Part shown: piece by piece, positions 23,307-30,756 of the stretch | How the letters are laid out: each line of letters starts with the position of its first letter | How positions within the stretch are numbered: position 1 is the first letter of the stretch | Origin: an uncultured bacterium | GTDB taxonomy: Bacteria > Verrucomicrobiota > Kiritimatiellia > RFP12 > UBA1067 | Reading direction: 5' to 3' | Assembly: GCA_902788415.1 (NCBI GenBank) | Contig: CADAKF010000008.1 | Span: 1 to 40,199 of the forward strand | DNA length: 40,199 nt | Made by a program: the position numbers and the translations under genes | Notes under the pieces: generated by a model | Databases searched by the model: none | What the model was told of the DNA's origin: nothing | The model's input: only the letters and a program-made list of their open reading frames with translations

Positions 23307-24197
23307 CTACTCCTTATAATTTCGAATGGCCAGCTCTGAGATCTTACCGCGGCCGTCGGACTTTGAATTGATCATCCGACTCGCCGAGACACGATGAATG
23401 TCAAACCCTTTGAATATCTCCTCGAAAAACATATCGTTCGGGTTAGCATTATGCGGATCCGAGTTGGACAGCAACCACTGATGTCCGTCCTTATCTAACA
23501 GCCGACAAAAATCGGCCAGCCGCTTCTGCTGTTCGTCACCAAAACCTTCTTTTGAATAAGCCGTAAAACTCGCCGTCTGCGTCAAAGGTCGGTATGGTGG
23601 ATCGAAGTAATAGAAGGCACGCCCCTTTACATGCTTCCCGACTTCTTCAAAATCACCATTCAGAATCTCAACCTTTTGAAGAAGTTTACTATCTGCGCGA
23701 ATCGTCTCCTCATCACAAATCAGGGGCTTCACCGCCTTCCCGAACGGGACATTGTAAAATCCTTTTGAATTCACACGATAAAGCCCATTAAAACACGTTC
23801 GATTCAAAAAGATGAACAGTGCCGCCGTTTCAACATCCCCTGCGTTCCTTGTGTTGTAGCGTTCTCGTTTCGCCAGAAAAAACTGCTTGCGTCCATCTTC
23901 GGTCAGGCATGCGTAAAACGCTTTCTGCATTTTAGACAGTTCATGGATCAATTCATCGGGACAATCGCGAATCGCCTTATAGGTTTTGACTAGATCGCCA
24001 TTCAAGTCATTCACGACTGCATGCGTTATATTCGTGTAATTCGACAACATGTAGAAGAGCATTGCTCCACCGCCAACGAACGGCTCGACATAGACGAGGC
24101 CCTGCCGATCTTTAAGGCCATTGGGCAACAACGCCGATAGTTGCTCCAGCAACTGCCCCTTGCCACCGGCCCACTTAATAAACGGCTTCGCCTGCAC
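23307..24197 (-). CDS. dpnM: DpnM/Dam-type GATC adenine methyltransferase
   Basis: This alpha-class D12 methylase protects GATC by N6-adenine methylation. The 296-residue form begins with the SAM-binding PFIKWAGGKGQLLEQL, then YVEPFVGGGAMLFYML, and has the catalytic DPPYRPL. The GTG start has GGAAGGTG about 6 bp upstream. However, the frame stays open to an ATG at 24302 that has an even better ribosome binding site (GGAGGG). The extra 35 residues form a lipoprotein-like signal (RSLAHILCFVGITLASC), which makes no sense for a DNA methylase. The GTG product is taken as the functional one. Confidence 0.9.
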   Translation of the reverse strand: MQAKPFIKWAGGKGQLLEQLSALLPNGLKDRQGLVYVEPFVGGGAMLFYMLSNYTNITHAVVNDLNGDLVKTYKAIRDCPDELIHELSKMQKAFYACLTEDGRKQFFLAKRERYNTRNAGDVETAALFIFLNRTCFNGLYRVNSKGFYNVPFGKAVKPLICDEETIRADSKLLQKVEILNGDFEEVGKHVKGRAFYYFDPPYRPLTQTASFTAYSKEGFGDEQQKRLADFCRLLDKDGHQWLLSNSDPHNANPNDMFFEEIFKGFDIHRVSASRMINSKSDGRGKISELAIRNYKE

Positions 24198-24376
24198 CTT
24201 CTCACCTTCCGCACACAAACAGGAGGCAAGTGTTATTCCGACAAAGCAAAGGATATGTGCCAAGCTTCGCAAGAAGCGACACGAATTACCTCTGTCTTTC
24301 ATCACCATTCCCTCCAGACGCGAATCGCCGCCGGGGAATTCCGATACAGAAAAAGGCGCGCCCCTTCCCCTGTACT

Positions 24377-24507
24377 CAGCGGTAGCCCTTGCAGAGGCCT
24401 GTCAGAATACAGGAAGAAGGAACGCGCCTTGTGCATTACTGCACATCGGCGCGTTCCCGCAACCATGCCGTTCTGACAGTGAAAAACCTGCAAGTATTTC
24501 CGCTGAA
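24377..24507 (-). repeat. Nested inverted repeat, about 131 bp
   Basis: Five arm pairs share almost one centre (about 24440): TCAGCGG/CCGCTGA, CTTGCAG/CTGCAAG, CTGTCAGAA/TTCTGACAG, GGAACGCGCC/GGCGCGTTCC and TGTGCA/TGCACA with a TTAC loop. All five are perfect and are separated by short unpaired bulges. An alternative pairing competes: GGCGCG and CCTGTA at 24356-24375 can pair with TACAGG and CGCGCC at 24409-24429. In the operon leader this could act as an attenuator or a structured RNA; as DNA it could be a REPIN-like or miniature element. Confidence 0.7.
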
Positions 24508-24669
24508 CGTCGTGTTTGCGTAAACGCAAAAATCAACTGATGCGGTCGGGGGTGGAGCGGGGACGGAGTCGCTTGCGGCTTGTATGCGGCAGGCGTTCCG
24601 CCTGTCCCGTCAGTTCCCAACCTATGGTCCCTACTCACCCGCCCGAAGAATGGGTTTCAGGATGGGAAT

Positions 24670-24675
24670 AGTATA
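24670..24675 (-). promoter_or_regulatory. Extended -10 of the restriction-modification operon
   Basis: TGG-TATACT on the minus strand, with only a weak -35 (CCGACA region), would give a leader of about 460 nt before the methylase GTG, containing the long hairpin. Confidence 0.5.
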
Positions 24676-24739
24676 CCAAAAGTTGTCGCGGGGTGTCGGA
24701 CACGCTGCGCCAATTTTTTGCGCGTGTCGTTTCGCTCAG

Positions 24740-25306
24740 CTACTTCGCCCGACCGTAGGGCGTGGCCGAAGTTTCGCCGGGCATCGCGCCAAAGCCAATC
24801 TTGCGGCGAGGAGTGTCGGGTACAGAAAGCTGCTTGACCAGATAATTCATGCCGCCTTTGATCTGCTTGATGTTGCCTTCCGCGACATCCATGCGACGCT
24901 TCAGCATGGCAATCTCCCGCACATCCTCAACACGCTTCAGGAGCATTTCCCGCAACACACGCGTCGCCCATTGGCGGAAACGAGTGCCCTCAAAAGACTT
25001 CACGCGGTAGCCGACTGAAATGACGACATCAAGATTATAAAGCGCAACCGGTCTGCCACCAACTTCAGAGGTTTTATGCAAAATTTGCATAAAACCCTCT
25101 TTCGGCAATTCTCCTTCCTTGAACACATTACTGATATGTCTCGCGATGACCGACTGATCTCTTCCGAACAATCGACACATTTGGTCTTGGGTCAGCCAGA
25201 CGGTCTCACCGTCGGTCTTGACTTCCATCTTGACGTTCTCACTCTGCTTGTATACTACTATCCGCTTCTGCTCGCAGATTCGATTGACTCTCATTTCATC
25301 TTTCAT
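24740..25306 (-). CDS. RhuM family protein
   Basis: The 188-residue product has the RhuM pattern: VKTDGETVWLTQDQMCRLFG, RDQSVIARHISNVFKEGEL, YNLDVVISVGYRVKS and GTRFRQWATRVLREM. The N-terminal part is a DNA-binding-like helix-turn-helix; the family is frequent on genomic islands beside restriction or toxin genes, with unclear function. The C-terminus is probably a short coiled coil (VEDVREIAMLKRRMDVAEGN). The ATG is 22 bp after the helicase stop; the longer frame runs back through the helicase gene and is not real. Confidence 0.85.
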   Translation of the reverse strand: MKDEMRVNRICEQKRIVVYKQSENVKMEVKTDGETVWLTQDQMCRLFGRDQSVIARHISNVFKEGELPKEGFMQILHKTSEVGGRPVALYNLDVVISVGYRVKSFEGTRFRQWATRVLREMLLKRVEDVREIAMLKRRMDVAEGNIKQIKGGMNYLVKQLSVPDTPRRKIGFGAMPGETSATPYGRAK

Positions 25307-25328
25307 AACAGCCCTTTCTTTCGTCTTA

Positions 25329-28079
25329 TCAGATCTTCGTCGTTCGCCTTGCCCTCGCGAAGAGAATCGCACGCAACCGCCTTTCGTATTCGTCCGGCAA
25401 ATCCCTTTTCTCGAGAATCGCACGGATCGTCTCCTCGTGCTCATCGTCGGCAACGAACTGCAACCGGATAAAATCGGTCGACGCACCTCGAACGACGCCG
25501 TTCCAGCGCGTAATTCCCTGCGAGTCAAGGCAGGTCGCCGCATCAAGGCGGAACGTTCCCGAGCGATGATAGACAAAATCGCCAATCGCCGCACGAAGTT
25601 CCAATTGTCTTTCAGGCGCACCCAGATGTCCTGACTTGAAGTACTCCAGGGCGGCACGATGGTCGCGCTTTTTCCGAGAGGTGTGCGCCGCCTGTCGGAC
25701 ACATTCGATTGTCTCACTGTCGTAGACGCAGGCATTTTGCAAACAGCCGATCGCCGTCTCGGCATAATCGCCTTTGGCAAAAGCGAGCCACCGTCCCCTC
25801 GCTTCGTCTCGACTCGGATGATGCCGAAGCGTCTTGAGCGCCATGCGCACGACCGGACCTACCTTTGAAGCGAGCGCCGACTCGACAACTTCCATTGGAC
25901 ATCGCCCTTCGGCCTTCGCCTCGGCCAGCACCTCCCATTGATTCAACCAATCTGACGACAGGTCTTCTCCCCGCGCACGACGAAGATAGTAACCCGAATA
26001 GCCAAAGCGAAAGCATTCGCCCAATCCCCGCCAAATGCCACCCATCCCGCATCCCAGCAGCGTCAGATGCCGTTTCGCTCGGCTCATCGCCACATATAAA
26101 AGGCGTTGCGCTTCATCCCGATCCGCACCAGGCCCCCCTTCGGACATCTCCCCCGCGCCAGGAATGACCACGGCATCAAACTGACGCCCCTTCGCCTTGT
26201 GGACGGTCGAGATGACGATCTTCTCGTCTCCGGCCAGCAAATCGGCTTCCTTCAACTTGGACAGCTTCTGTCCGTCTTCGGAAAGGACTTGTGCAAACGG
26301 CCTTTCCTCCTTCACATAGATCACGTCGACATAGCGGAAGAAAATCTCCATGCGCCGCAAGGCATACAGCCGAGCCTCATCCGCCGTCAACTCGCGATGG
26401 AGTTCCTCTTCCATCGCCCTTTTCTCCGGAACTAACTCGCGGATGGAATACCGCAGGACCTTGCCGAGCGCCGCTTCGGCAAAAACGGAAAACAACACGC
26501 GAAAATCAACCCTGCCGCCGAGGCGAGGCAAAACCGCATCAACAGCGGGCTTGAGCCGTCTGCGCAGCGAAGACAGCACAGGACGATTCCACCACGCCCA
26601 CTGACGCGCGCGATTCCACGGATGCGGAACGCTCGGTACGGGATCCTTCAACCCGAAAAGCGACATCGGATTCCATCCCGACGCAAACATGCCGCGGACA
26701 AAATACCGCGCCGCCGAACTGCGGTAGACGCCGTCCGCAAACCGCCGCACGAGCGACGCCCAGGCCGTCCGCGGCGGCTTTTCGGCAAAGATCGAGACGA
26801 AGGCCAGGAAGTCGCGCATCGGCGGATAGGAGAACAGATCAAGGCCCGAGACCTTGACCGTCCGATAGCCGAGTCTGCGCACAAGCCTTTCGCATGCATC
26901 GGCCTCACGGTTCGTGCGGACGAGAATCGCCACGTTTTCGGCGACCTCGTCCCCCAGCAGATGACGGACGCGCTCCAAGACGGCTTTCGGTCCGTCCGCA
27001 GGCGACAACGTCACTTCACCGTTCGCACGGGCGACGTCGGAAGGTGCCGGCAGGAACTCCCAGTTAGAACGCAACACGTCCAGCGAATATCGCATCAGGA
27101 TCTCCAACAGCAGCGGCGCTGCGCGGAAGTTCGTCCTGAAGTAATGACGCTCGCAATCGGCGACAGCCGTCGCAAACGAACTCGCCGAAGCTCCGAGAAA
27201 AGAGAAGATCGACTGTTCGACGTCGCCGAAGTAAACGCTGACTGCACGGGACGACGTCAACTCCTTGACGATCCGCCACTGAAGCGGATTCAAGTCCTGC
27301 ACTTCGTCGATCTGGATCCAGTCAAAGCGTCGATCGTCTTCAATCGGATTCTGCGTCAGATACAGGAACGTCTCGTTGATGAGATCGTCGAAGTCGACCG
27401 ACCGAAACTTGCGCTTAAGTCCCGAATAGGCCAGCTCAAGCGCCGCGACAATTCCACGGTCAAGAAAGACGGACATCGTCATCGGCACCTGCCGGAGATA
27501 GCACGACGGAATGCCCAGTTTCCACTGATGCGCGATCAGCACCGCGGAAAGGATGTCCGGGTACGGACTTCTGTCGTCCTTCTCGCAATCCGCAAAGTAC
27601 TCCTCGACAATCTCCGAAAGCGCAATACACATCGGTTCGCAAATACCCTTGACCGTCGCCACGACGCTGACACCATGCGTTTTCTTCAAATCGGCAGTTC
27701 TCCCCTCTCGCAACTCCTCGCGCAACACATCTGTCACCTCTCGGATGAAATCAAGCTGCTGCGACTCGTCCAGCACATACTTGCCAGGATGGATCCGCCG
27801 AACCGACAGCAAGAACCGATGGCAGATGTGATGGAGATTGCCGACATCGGGGAGCGCGCAGTCGGGTCCCGCCGCGCCGGAGACCCGATCGCGCATCTCG
27901 AACGCCGCGCGGTTCGTGAACGTCGCACACAGCATCCGCTTTGGATCGACGCCCGACGAAAGCGCACGGAGAATCCGCTGCGACAGCATCTCCGTCTTCC
28001 CCGATCCCGGCGGAGCCAGCACGAGGTGGCGCCCCGCGACGAGATCAACGACGGCGAGCTGTTCGTCCGTAAGCGTCAT
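25329..28079 (-). CDS. UvrD/PcrA-like superfamily 1 DNA helicase
   Basis: The 916-residue protein has the SF1A motifs in order: Walker A APPGSGKT (22-29), motif Ia ATFTNRAAFEMRDRV, motif II QIDEVQDLNPLQW, motif III YFGDVEQSIFSFLGA, motif IV FRTNFRAAPLLLE, motif V ISTVHKAKGRQFDAVVIPGA and motif VI LLYVAMSRAKRHL. The 1B/2B insertions are large. About 200 residues after motif VI form a C-terminal region not recognised (GDYAETAIGCLQNACVYDSE and KSGHLGAPERQLELRAAIGD), perhaps helical repeats. It translocates 3'-5' on ssDNA and probably acts in repair or in defence, given the neighbouring RhuM and restriction genes. It starts 10 bp after the small secreted protein gene. Confidence 0.92.
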   Translation of the reverse strand: MTLTDEQLAVVDLVAGRHLVLAPPGSGKTEMLSQRILRALSSGVDPKRMLCATFTNRAAFEMRDRVSGAAGPDCALPDVGNLHHICHRFLLSVRRIHPGKYVLDESQQLDFIREVTDVLREELREGRTADLKKTHGVSVVATVKGICEPMCIALSEIVEEYFADCEKDDRSPYPDILSAVLIAHQWKLGIPSCYLRQVPMTMSVFLDRGIVAALELAYSGLKRKFRSVDFDDLINETFLYLTQNPIEDDRRFDWIQIDEVQDLNPLQWRIVKELTSSRAVSVYFGDVEQSIFSFLGASASSFATAVADCERHYFRTNFRAAPLLLEILMRYSLDVLRSNWEFLPAPSDVARANGEVTLSPADGPKAVLERVRHLLGDEVAENVAILVRTNREADACERLVRRLGYRTVKVSGLDLFSYPPMRDFLAFVSIFAEKPPRTAWASLVRRFADGVYRSSAARYFVRGMFASGWNPMSLFGLKDPVPSVPHPWNRARQWAWWNRPVLSSLRRRLKPAVDAVLPRLGGRVDFRVLFSVFAEAALGKVLRYSIRELVPEKRAMEEELHRELTADEARLYALRRMEIFFRYVDVIYVKEERPFAQVLSEDGQKLSKLKEADLLAGDEKIVISTVHKAKGRQFDAVVIPGAGEMSEGGPGADRDEAQRLLYVAMSRAKRHLTLLGCGMGGIWRGLGECFRFGYSGYYLRRARGEDLSSDWLNQWEVLAEAKAEGRCPMEVVESALASKVGPVVRMALKTLRHHPSRDEARGRWLAFAKGDYAETAIGCLQNACVYDSETIECVRQAAHTSRKKRDHRAALEYFKSGHLGAPERQLELRAAIGDFVYHRSGTFRLDAATCLDSQGITRWNGVVRGASTDFIRLQFVADDEHEETIRAILEKRDLPDEYERRLRAILFARARRTTKI

Positions 28080-28089
28080 GACCGGCGCG

Positions 28090-28437
28090 TCACTCCGCCT
28101 TCGCGGCGTCCTTGGCCTGTGCCTTCGCTTTGCGGAAGGTGCAGCGTTCCTTGACGGACATCTTCGCCCACCTCTCGGGATCGCACCCCGCCTTCTCGGC
28201 CGCCTTCTTGTTGTTCGCGGCCTTCATTTCGGCGACGGTCATGCCGAGCGCCTTGGCCTTCGCTTCCTGTTTCGCTTCCTTGCGCGCCTTCTTGGTCATG
28301 GTCTTCCACTGCTCGACCGCAATGCCGCAGCGCTCGGCGTCCTTCCGTTCGCGCACGGTCAGTTCCGCAGGTTCCGCTGCAAATGCCGCCGTACCGATTG
28401 TCAGGGCCGCCGCAAGAGTGATGATGAGTTTGTTCAT
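28090..28437 (-). CDS. Small exported Lys/Ala-rich protein
   Basis: The 115-residue product has a clear signal peptide (MNKLIITLAAALTIGTAAFA) and then a highly charged, probably helical domain with two similar halves, each containing a Cys-x(5-6)-W: RCGIAVEQWKTMTKKAR and GCDPERWAKMSVKER. This internal repeat suggests duplication. No family is recognised. AAGGA lies 9 bp before the ATG; a longer frame upstream is less likely. It sits between the DUF3127 and helicase genes. Confidence 0.65.
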   Translation of the reverse strand: MNKLIITLAAALTIGTAAFAAEPAELTVRERKDAERCGIAVEQWKTMTKKARKEAKQEAKAKALGMTVAEMKAANNKKAAEKAGCDPERWAKMSVKERCTFRKAKAQAKDAAKAE

Positions 28438-28482
28438 AGTTTGTTTTCCTTTGTTTTTTGTTTGCATATACCGCTTATTCAC

Positions 28483-28836
28483 TCAAAACGGCATCTCTCC
28501 GTCTTCGGCTCCGTCGACGGTCCCCGCGAGTTCCTCGGCCGTCGGCGCAGCTGCGGTCACCTCGACCTTATGCGCCGTCAGATCGCAGAAACAACGAATC
28601 TTGTTTGTTTTCGGATCCTGCCAGTCGCGGCCTTCAATCGAGAAGGCAACTTTGATCTCGGCGCCGACGGCCAGCGTGTCGACAAGCGAGACGTCATCGT
28701 TCTTGAAGACGACTGGCACCGGAACCGGTCCCCGCTCGCCGCCGGGCTGTTCGACGACAACCTCACGCTTGGTGAAACCGCTCGCGAACGTCTGCTGTTC
28801 GCCAAGGCGTCTGATCCTTCCACTCAGTTCGTACAT
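28483..28836 (-). CDS. DUF3127 OB-fold protein with SSB-like tail (first copy)
   Basis: The 117-residue protein has the DUF3127 pattern MYELSGRIRRLGEQQTFASG, FTKREVVVEQ, then NDDVSLVDTLAVGAEIKVAF and GRDWQDPKTNKIRCFCDLTA. It ends in an acidic stretch closing with DGEMPF, like the SSB C-terminal tip (DDxPF) that docks repair proteins. It is therefore probably a ssDNA-binding protein. It heads a run with a small secreted protein, the UvrD-like helicase and RhuM. A tandem direct repeat upstream may be a response-regulator site. Confidence 0.8.
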   Translation of the reverse strand: MYELSGRIRRLGEQQTFASGFTKREVVVEQPGGERGPVPVPVVFKNDDVSLVDTLAVGAEIKVAFSIEGRDWQDPKTNKIRCFCDLTAHKVEVTAAAPTAEELAGTVDGAEDGEMPF

Positions 28837-28872
28837 GATGTGATTTCCTTTCTGCCCCTTCGGACAGAAGGA

Positions 28873-28916
28873 ATAATATCACATCCGCGGAAAAGAAAAA
28901 TTACAGGAAAATTACA
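28873..28916 (-). promoter_or_regulatory. Promoter with PhoB-like tandem repeat
   Basis: On the minus strand TGTAAT occurs twice, 11 bp apart (28911-28916 and 28900-28905), 21 bp upstream of a TGA-TATTAT extended -10. The 11-bp periodicity and position next to the -35 are those of OmpR/PhoB-type boxes. The gene for such a regulator ends about 7 bp upstream. Confidence 0.5.
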
Positions 28917-28922
28917 AGCGGA

Positions 28923-29597
28923 TCAGGGGCGCCAGACGTAACCGGTACCGCGGACAGCCTTCAGGCCAGCCGCCGATTCGCCCAGCTTCTCGCGCAAACG
29001 CAGAATGGCGATGCTGAGCGTCGAGTCATTGCCGTCAAAAGAAACTCCCCAAAACTTGGCGAAGAGGAAGTCTCGTGTGAAGACCTCTCCCGGGTGCCCG
29101 GCAAACCAGCGCAAGAGCGCCACTTCGCGTTCGCGCAGCGCTACGACATCGCCCGCACCGTGCCGCATCGACTGTCTCGCCGGCTCAACGCGCCAATCGG
29201 CAAAGTCAAAGTCGCCCGTCGGTTCTTCATGCCGATGCCGCCGCACCGCCGCGGCAATGCGCGCGAGCAAGATTTCGTTCGAAGCCGTCTTGGAAATGTA
29301 ATCGTCAGCGCCGACACCAAGTCCCTTCAGTTCGTCGACGTCCGAATCGAGCGCCGTGAGGAAGAGAACCGGTGTCTCGACATCTGTCTTGCGAATTGTC
29401 CCGCAAACGTCATAGCCGTTCATCTTCGGCATCATCACGTCGAGAAGCAGGAGGTCGGGACGTCGCTCGCGGTAGAGCCGCAACGCCTCCTCACCGTTCT
29501 TGCCCGCTCGCACGTCATAGCCGTTCGTCTCCAGCAGTCCTACGAGTGACTGGCGAATCAAGCGCTCGTCATCGGCGAGAATGACGGTTGCGTTCAT
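28923..29597 (-). CDS. OmpR/PhoB-family response regulator
   Basis: The 224-residue protein has a receiver domain with the acid pocket Asp9-Asp10, phosphoacceptor Asp53 (LLLLDVMMPKMNGYD), Thr81 and Lys103, then a winged-helix domain (ALREREVALLRWFAGHPGEV through DSTLSIAILRLREKL and VRGTGYVWRP). No histidine kinase is in the window, so its partner is elsewhere. It is 7 bp after the Crp/Fnr gene and surely in the same operon, an unusual pairing. Confidence 0.94.
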   Translation of the reverse strand: MNATVILADDERLIRQSLVGLLETNGYDVRAGKNGEEALRLYRERRPDLLLLDVMMPKMNGYDVCGTIRKTDVETPVLFLTALDSDVDELKGLGVGADDYISKTASNEILLARIAAAVRRHRHEEPTGDFDFADWRVEPARQSMRHGAGDVVALREREVALLRWFAGHPGEVFTRDFLFAKFWGVSFDGNDSTLSIAILRLREKLGESAAGLKAVRGTGYVWRP

Positions 29598-29604
29598 AGG
29601 ACCG

Positions 29605-30273
29605 TCATCCGAGCAGCTTGAAGTGGTTCTTCACCGATTCGACCTTGCGTTCGCGACGGAGCTTCGAAAGCTCGGCCGAAAGCGCGCTCCGGTCGACACA
29701 CAGGAAATCGGCAAGCTCCTGACGGTCGAACGGAATGTCGAACTCCTTCGCCTGCTTACGCTTCGCAAGAATCCGCAGGAACAGCAACAGGCGTCCGCGG
29801 ATCGTCCGCTGCGACAGGATACGAAGCTTCCGCTTGATCTGGAAGGTCGTCTGGCTCATCACCGTCAGGAGATTGTGCAGAAAATGGAGATGCGCTGAGC
29901 AGACCTTGTGACAAGGGCGCAGGATGCGGTCCGTGCCGAAGAGAAGGACGACCGCCTCGCCGACGGCGCTCATGCTGATGCCCATCGTCTTCGCATCGCG
30001 GAAGACATAGGTCATACCGAACGCACCGTTCTCGGAAATCGTCTCGAGGACGGCGCGAGAGCCGTCAAGCTGCTGGCACGAGAGCTGCACCGCTCCCGTC
30101 GCAACGACGCCAATGCACGTGCAGGGATCCGACTCGCGCACAAACGTCTCCTTGTTCTTCAGCCGCAGTTCCCTCACGTTCATGCATTCGCAGATCTGGC
30201 GAAAGCCCGCCTCGTCGAGGTCCTTCAGGAGCCGGCAGGCACGCGGAAAGATGATCTTCGGACTTTTCTTCAC
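29605..30273 (-). CDS. Crp/Fnr-family transcription regulator, HcpR-like
   Basis: The 222-residue protein has an N-terminal cyclic-nucleotide-binding-like sensor fold (FVRESDPCTCIGVVATGAVQ) and a C-terminal helix-turn-helix FDRQELADFLCVDRSALSAE typical of Crp/Fnr proteins found near hcp in anaerobes. It lacks an Fnr-like N-terminal Cys cluster; a few cysteines (Cys10, Cys26-Cys30 region) do not form that motif. The GTG start overlaps the stop of the preceding small gene. It is the natural candidate to bind the GTTG-N6-CAAC sites upstream of hcp and rubredoxin; that link is inference. Confidence 0.9.
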   Translation of the reverse strand: MKKSPKIIFPRACRLLKDLDEAGFRQICECMNVRELRLKNKETFVRESDPCTCIGVVATGAVQLSCQQLDGSRAVLETISENGAFGMTYVFRDAKTMGISMSAVGEAVVLLFGTDRILRPCHKVCSAHLHFLHNLLTVMSQTTFQIKRKLRILSQRTIRGRLLLFLRILAKRKQAKEFDIPFDRQELADFLCVDRSALSAELSKLRRERKVESVKNHFKLLG

Positions 30274-30590
30274 TTCTTCTGCGGATACTGACGATTTGAA
30301 AGACGGCGAAGCAGATGAACGGCGACGGGCGTCACGTTCGTCCCGCGCCAGTACCAGCAGCCGTCCTTCTGTGAGGAAATCAGCGAAATCGCCTGCGCCG
30401 TCGCGCTCATCCCGTTCGTCGCGTAAAGGTGCGCAAAATCGCGCGCCGCCGTCGAAAGGGGGACGGCGTTCGTCGACGCGACGTTCAGCGCATGGTCGAC
30501 TTCGTTCTGAACGCTGGGTTCAAGAACCTCCTCGTTGACGAGCGGCTGCGCCGTAATCACTGCGGATAGGAATAGTCCGGTCAGAACCAT
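30270..30590 (-). CDS. Small exported protein upstream of the Crp/Fnr gene
   Basis: The 106-residue product has a signal-like start (MVLTGLFLSAVITAQ) and then a polar domain with DHALNVASTNAVPLSTAARD and KDGCWYWRGTNVTPVAV. No family is recognised. A TGA-TATAAT box lies only 7 bp before the ATG, so the message is probably leaderless. The stop overlaps the start of the Crp/Fnr gene (GTGA), so it could be a sensor or just a co-translated partner. Confidence 0.65.
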   Translation of the reverse strand: MVLTGLFLSAVITAQPLVNEEVLEPSVQNEVDHALNVASTNAVPLSTAARDFAHLYATNGMSATAQAISLISSQKDGCWYWRGTNVTPVAVHLLRRLSNRQYPQKK

Positions 30591-30597
30591 CACGCCA

Positions 30598-30606
30598 ATT
30601 ATATCA
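30598..30606 (-). promoter_or_regulatory. Extended -10 at a leaderless start
   Basis: TGA-TATAAT on the minus strand ends 7 bp before the ATG at 30590. It drives the three-gene unit of exported protein, Crp/Fnr and response regulator, and begins only a few bases after the tRNA CCA end. Confidence 0.6.
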
Positions 30607-30610
30607 CATC

Positions 30611-30687
30611 TGGTGGAGACTGAGGGACTCGAACCCCCGACCTTGACCGTGTAAAGGTCCTGCTCTAACCAACTGAGCTAATCGTCC
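30611..30687 (-). tRNA. tRNA-Val (anticodon TAC) with an irregular acceptor stem
   Basis: D stem GCTC/GAGC, anticodon loop TTTACAC, variable AGGTC, T stem GGGGG/CCCTC and an encoded CCA all fit tRNA-Val(TAC). The acceptor arms do not fit each other: GGACGAT at the 5' end faces AGTCTCC at the 3' end, giving two mismatches and a G-T pair, and the top pair of the anticodon stem is G-A. The 5' arm would expect ATCGTCC and the 3' arm GGAGACT. It may be a hybrid of two genes or a degraded tRNA. Confidence 0.75.
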
Positions 30688-30697
30688 GAAATCGGAA

Positions 30698-30736
30698 TCA
30701 GTCGGCCAGCAGGGTGATAATCATCATGGGGTTCAT
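30698..30736 (-). CDS. 12-codon open frame between paaK and the tRNA
   Basis: MNPMMIITLLAD follows AAAGGGAA at a proper distance and ends 11 bp before the tRNA. Too short to judge by composition. It could be the cut-off start of a membrane protein gene lost when the tRNA region was rearranged, or a chance frame. Confidence 0.25.
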   Translation of the reverse strand: MNPMMIITLLAD

Positions 30737-30756
30737 GTTCGCTTCCCTTTCTGAAA

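Larger units (their letters stand above)
24302..24739. other. Intergenic leader of the restriction-modification operon
   Basis: No convincing gene is seen in this stretch of more than 400 bp. It holds an extended -10 for the operon, a short hairpin (CAGGCG/CGCCTG at 24591-24605), a TTTGCG-TAAA-CGCAAA stem near 24514-24529 and the long nested inverted repeat described separately. The short open frames in it have poor composition. Confidence 0.6.

Noticed and set aside
24377-24507. Integron attC site or retron RNA as an explanation for the long hairpin
   Set aside because: The RYYYAAC/GTTRRRY ends of attC are absent, no integrase is near, and no reverse transcriptase gene is in the window.
24740-25780. 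346-codon version of the RhuM gene
   Set aside because: The first 158 codons run antiframe through the helicase gene and are Arg/Ser-rich; the RhuM similarity starts only at the ATG at 25306.
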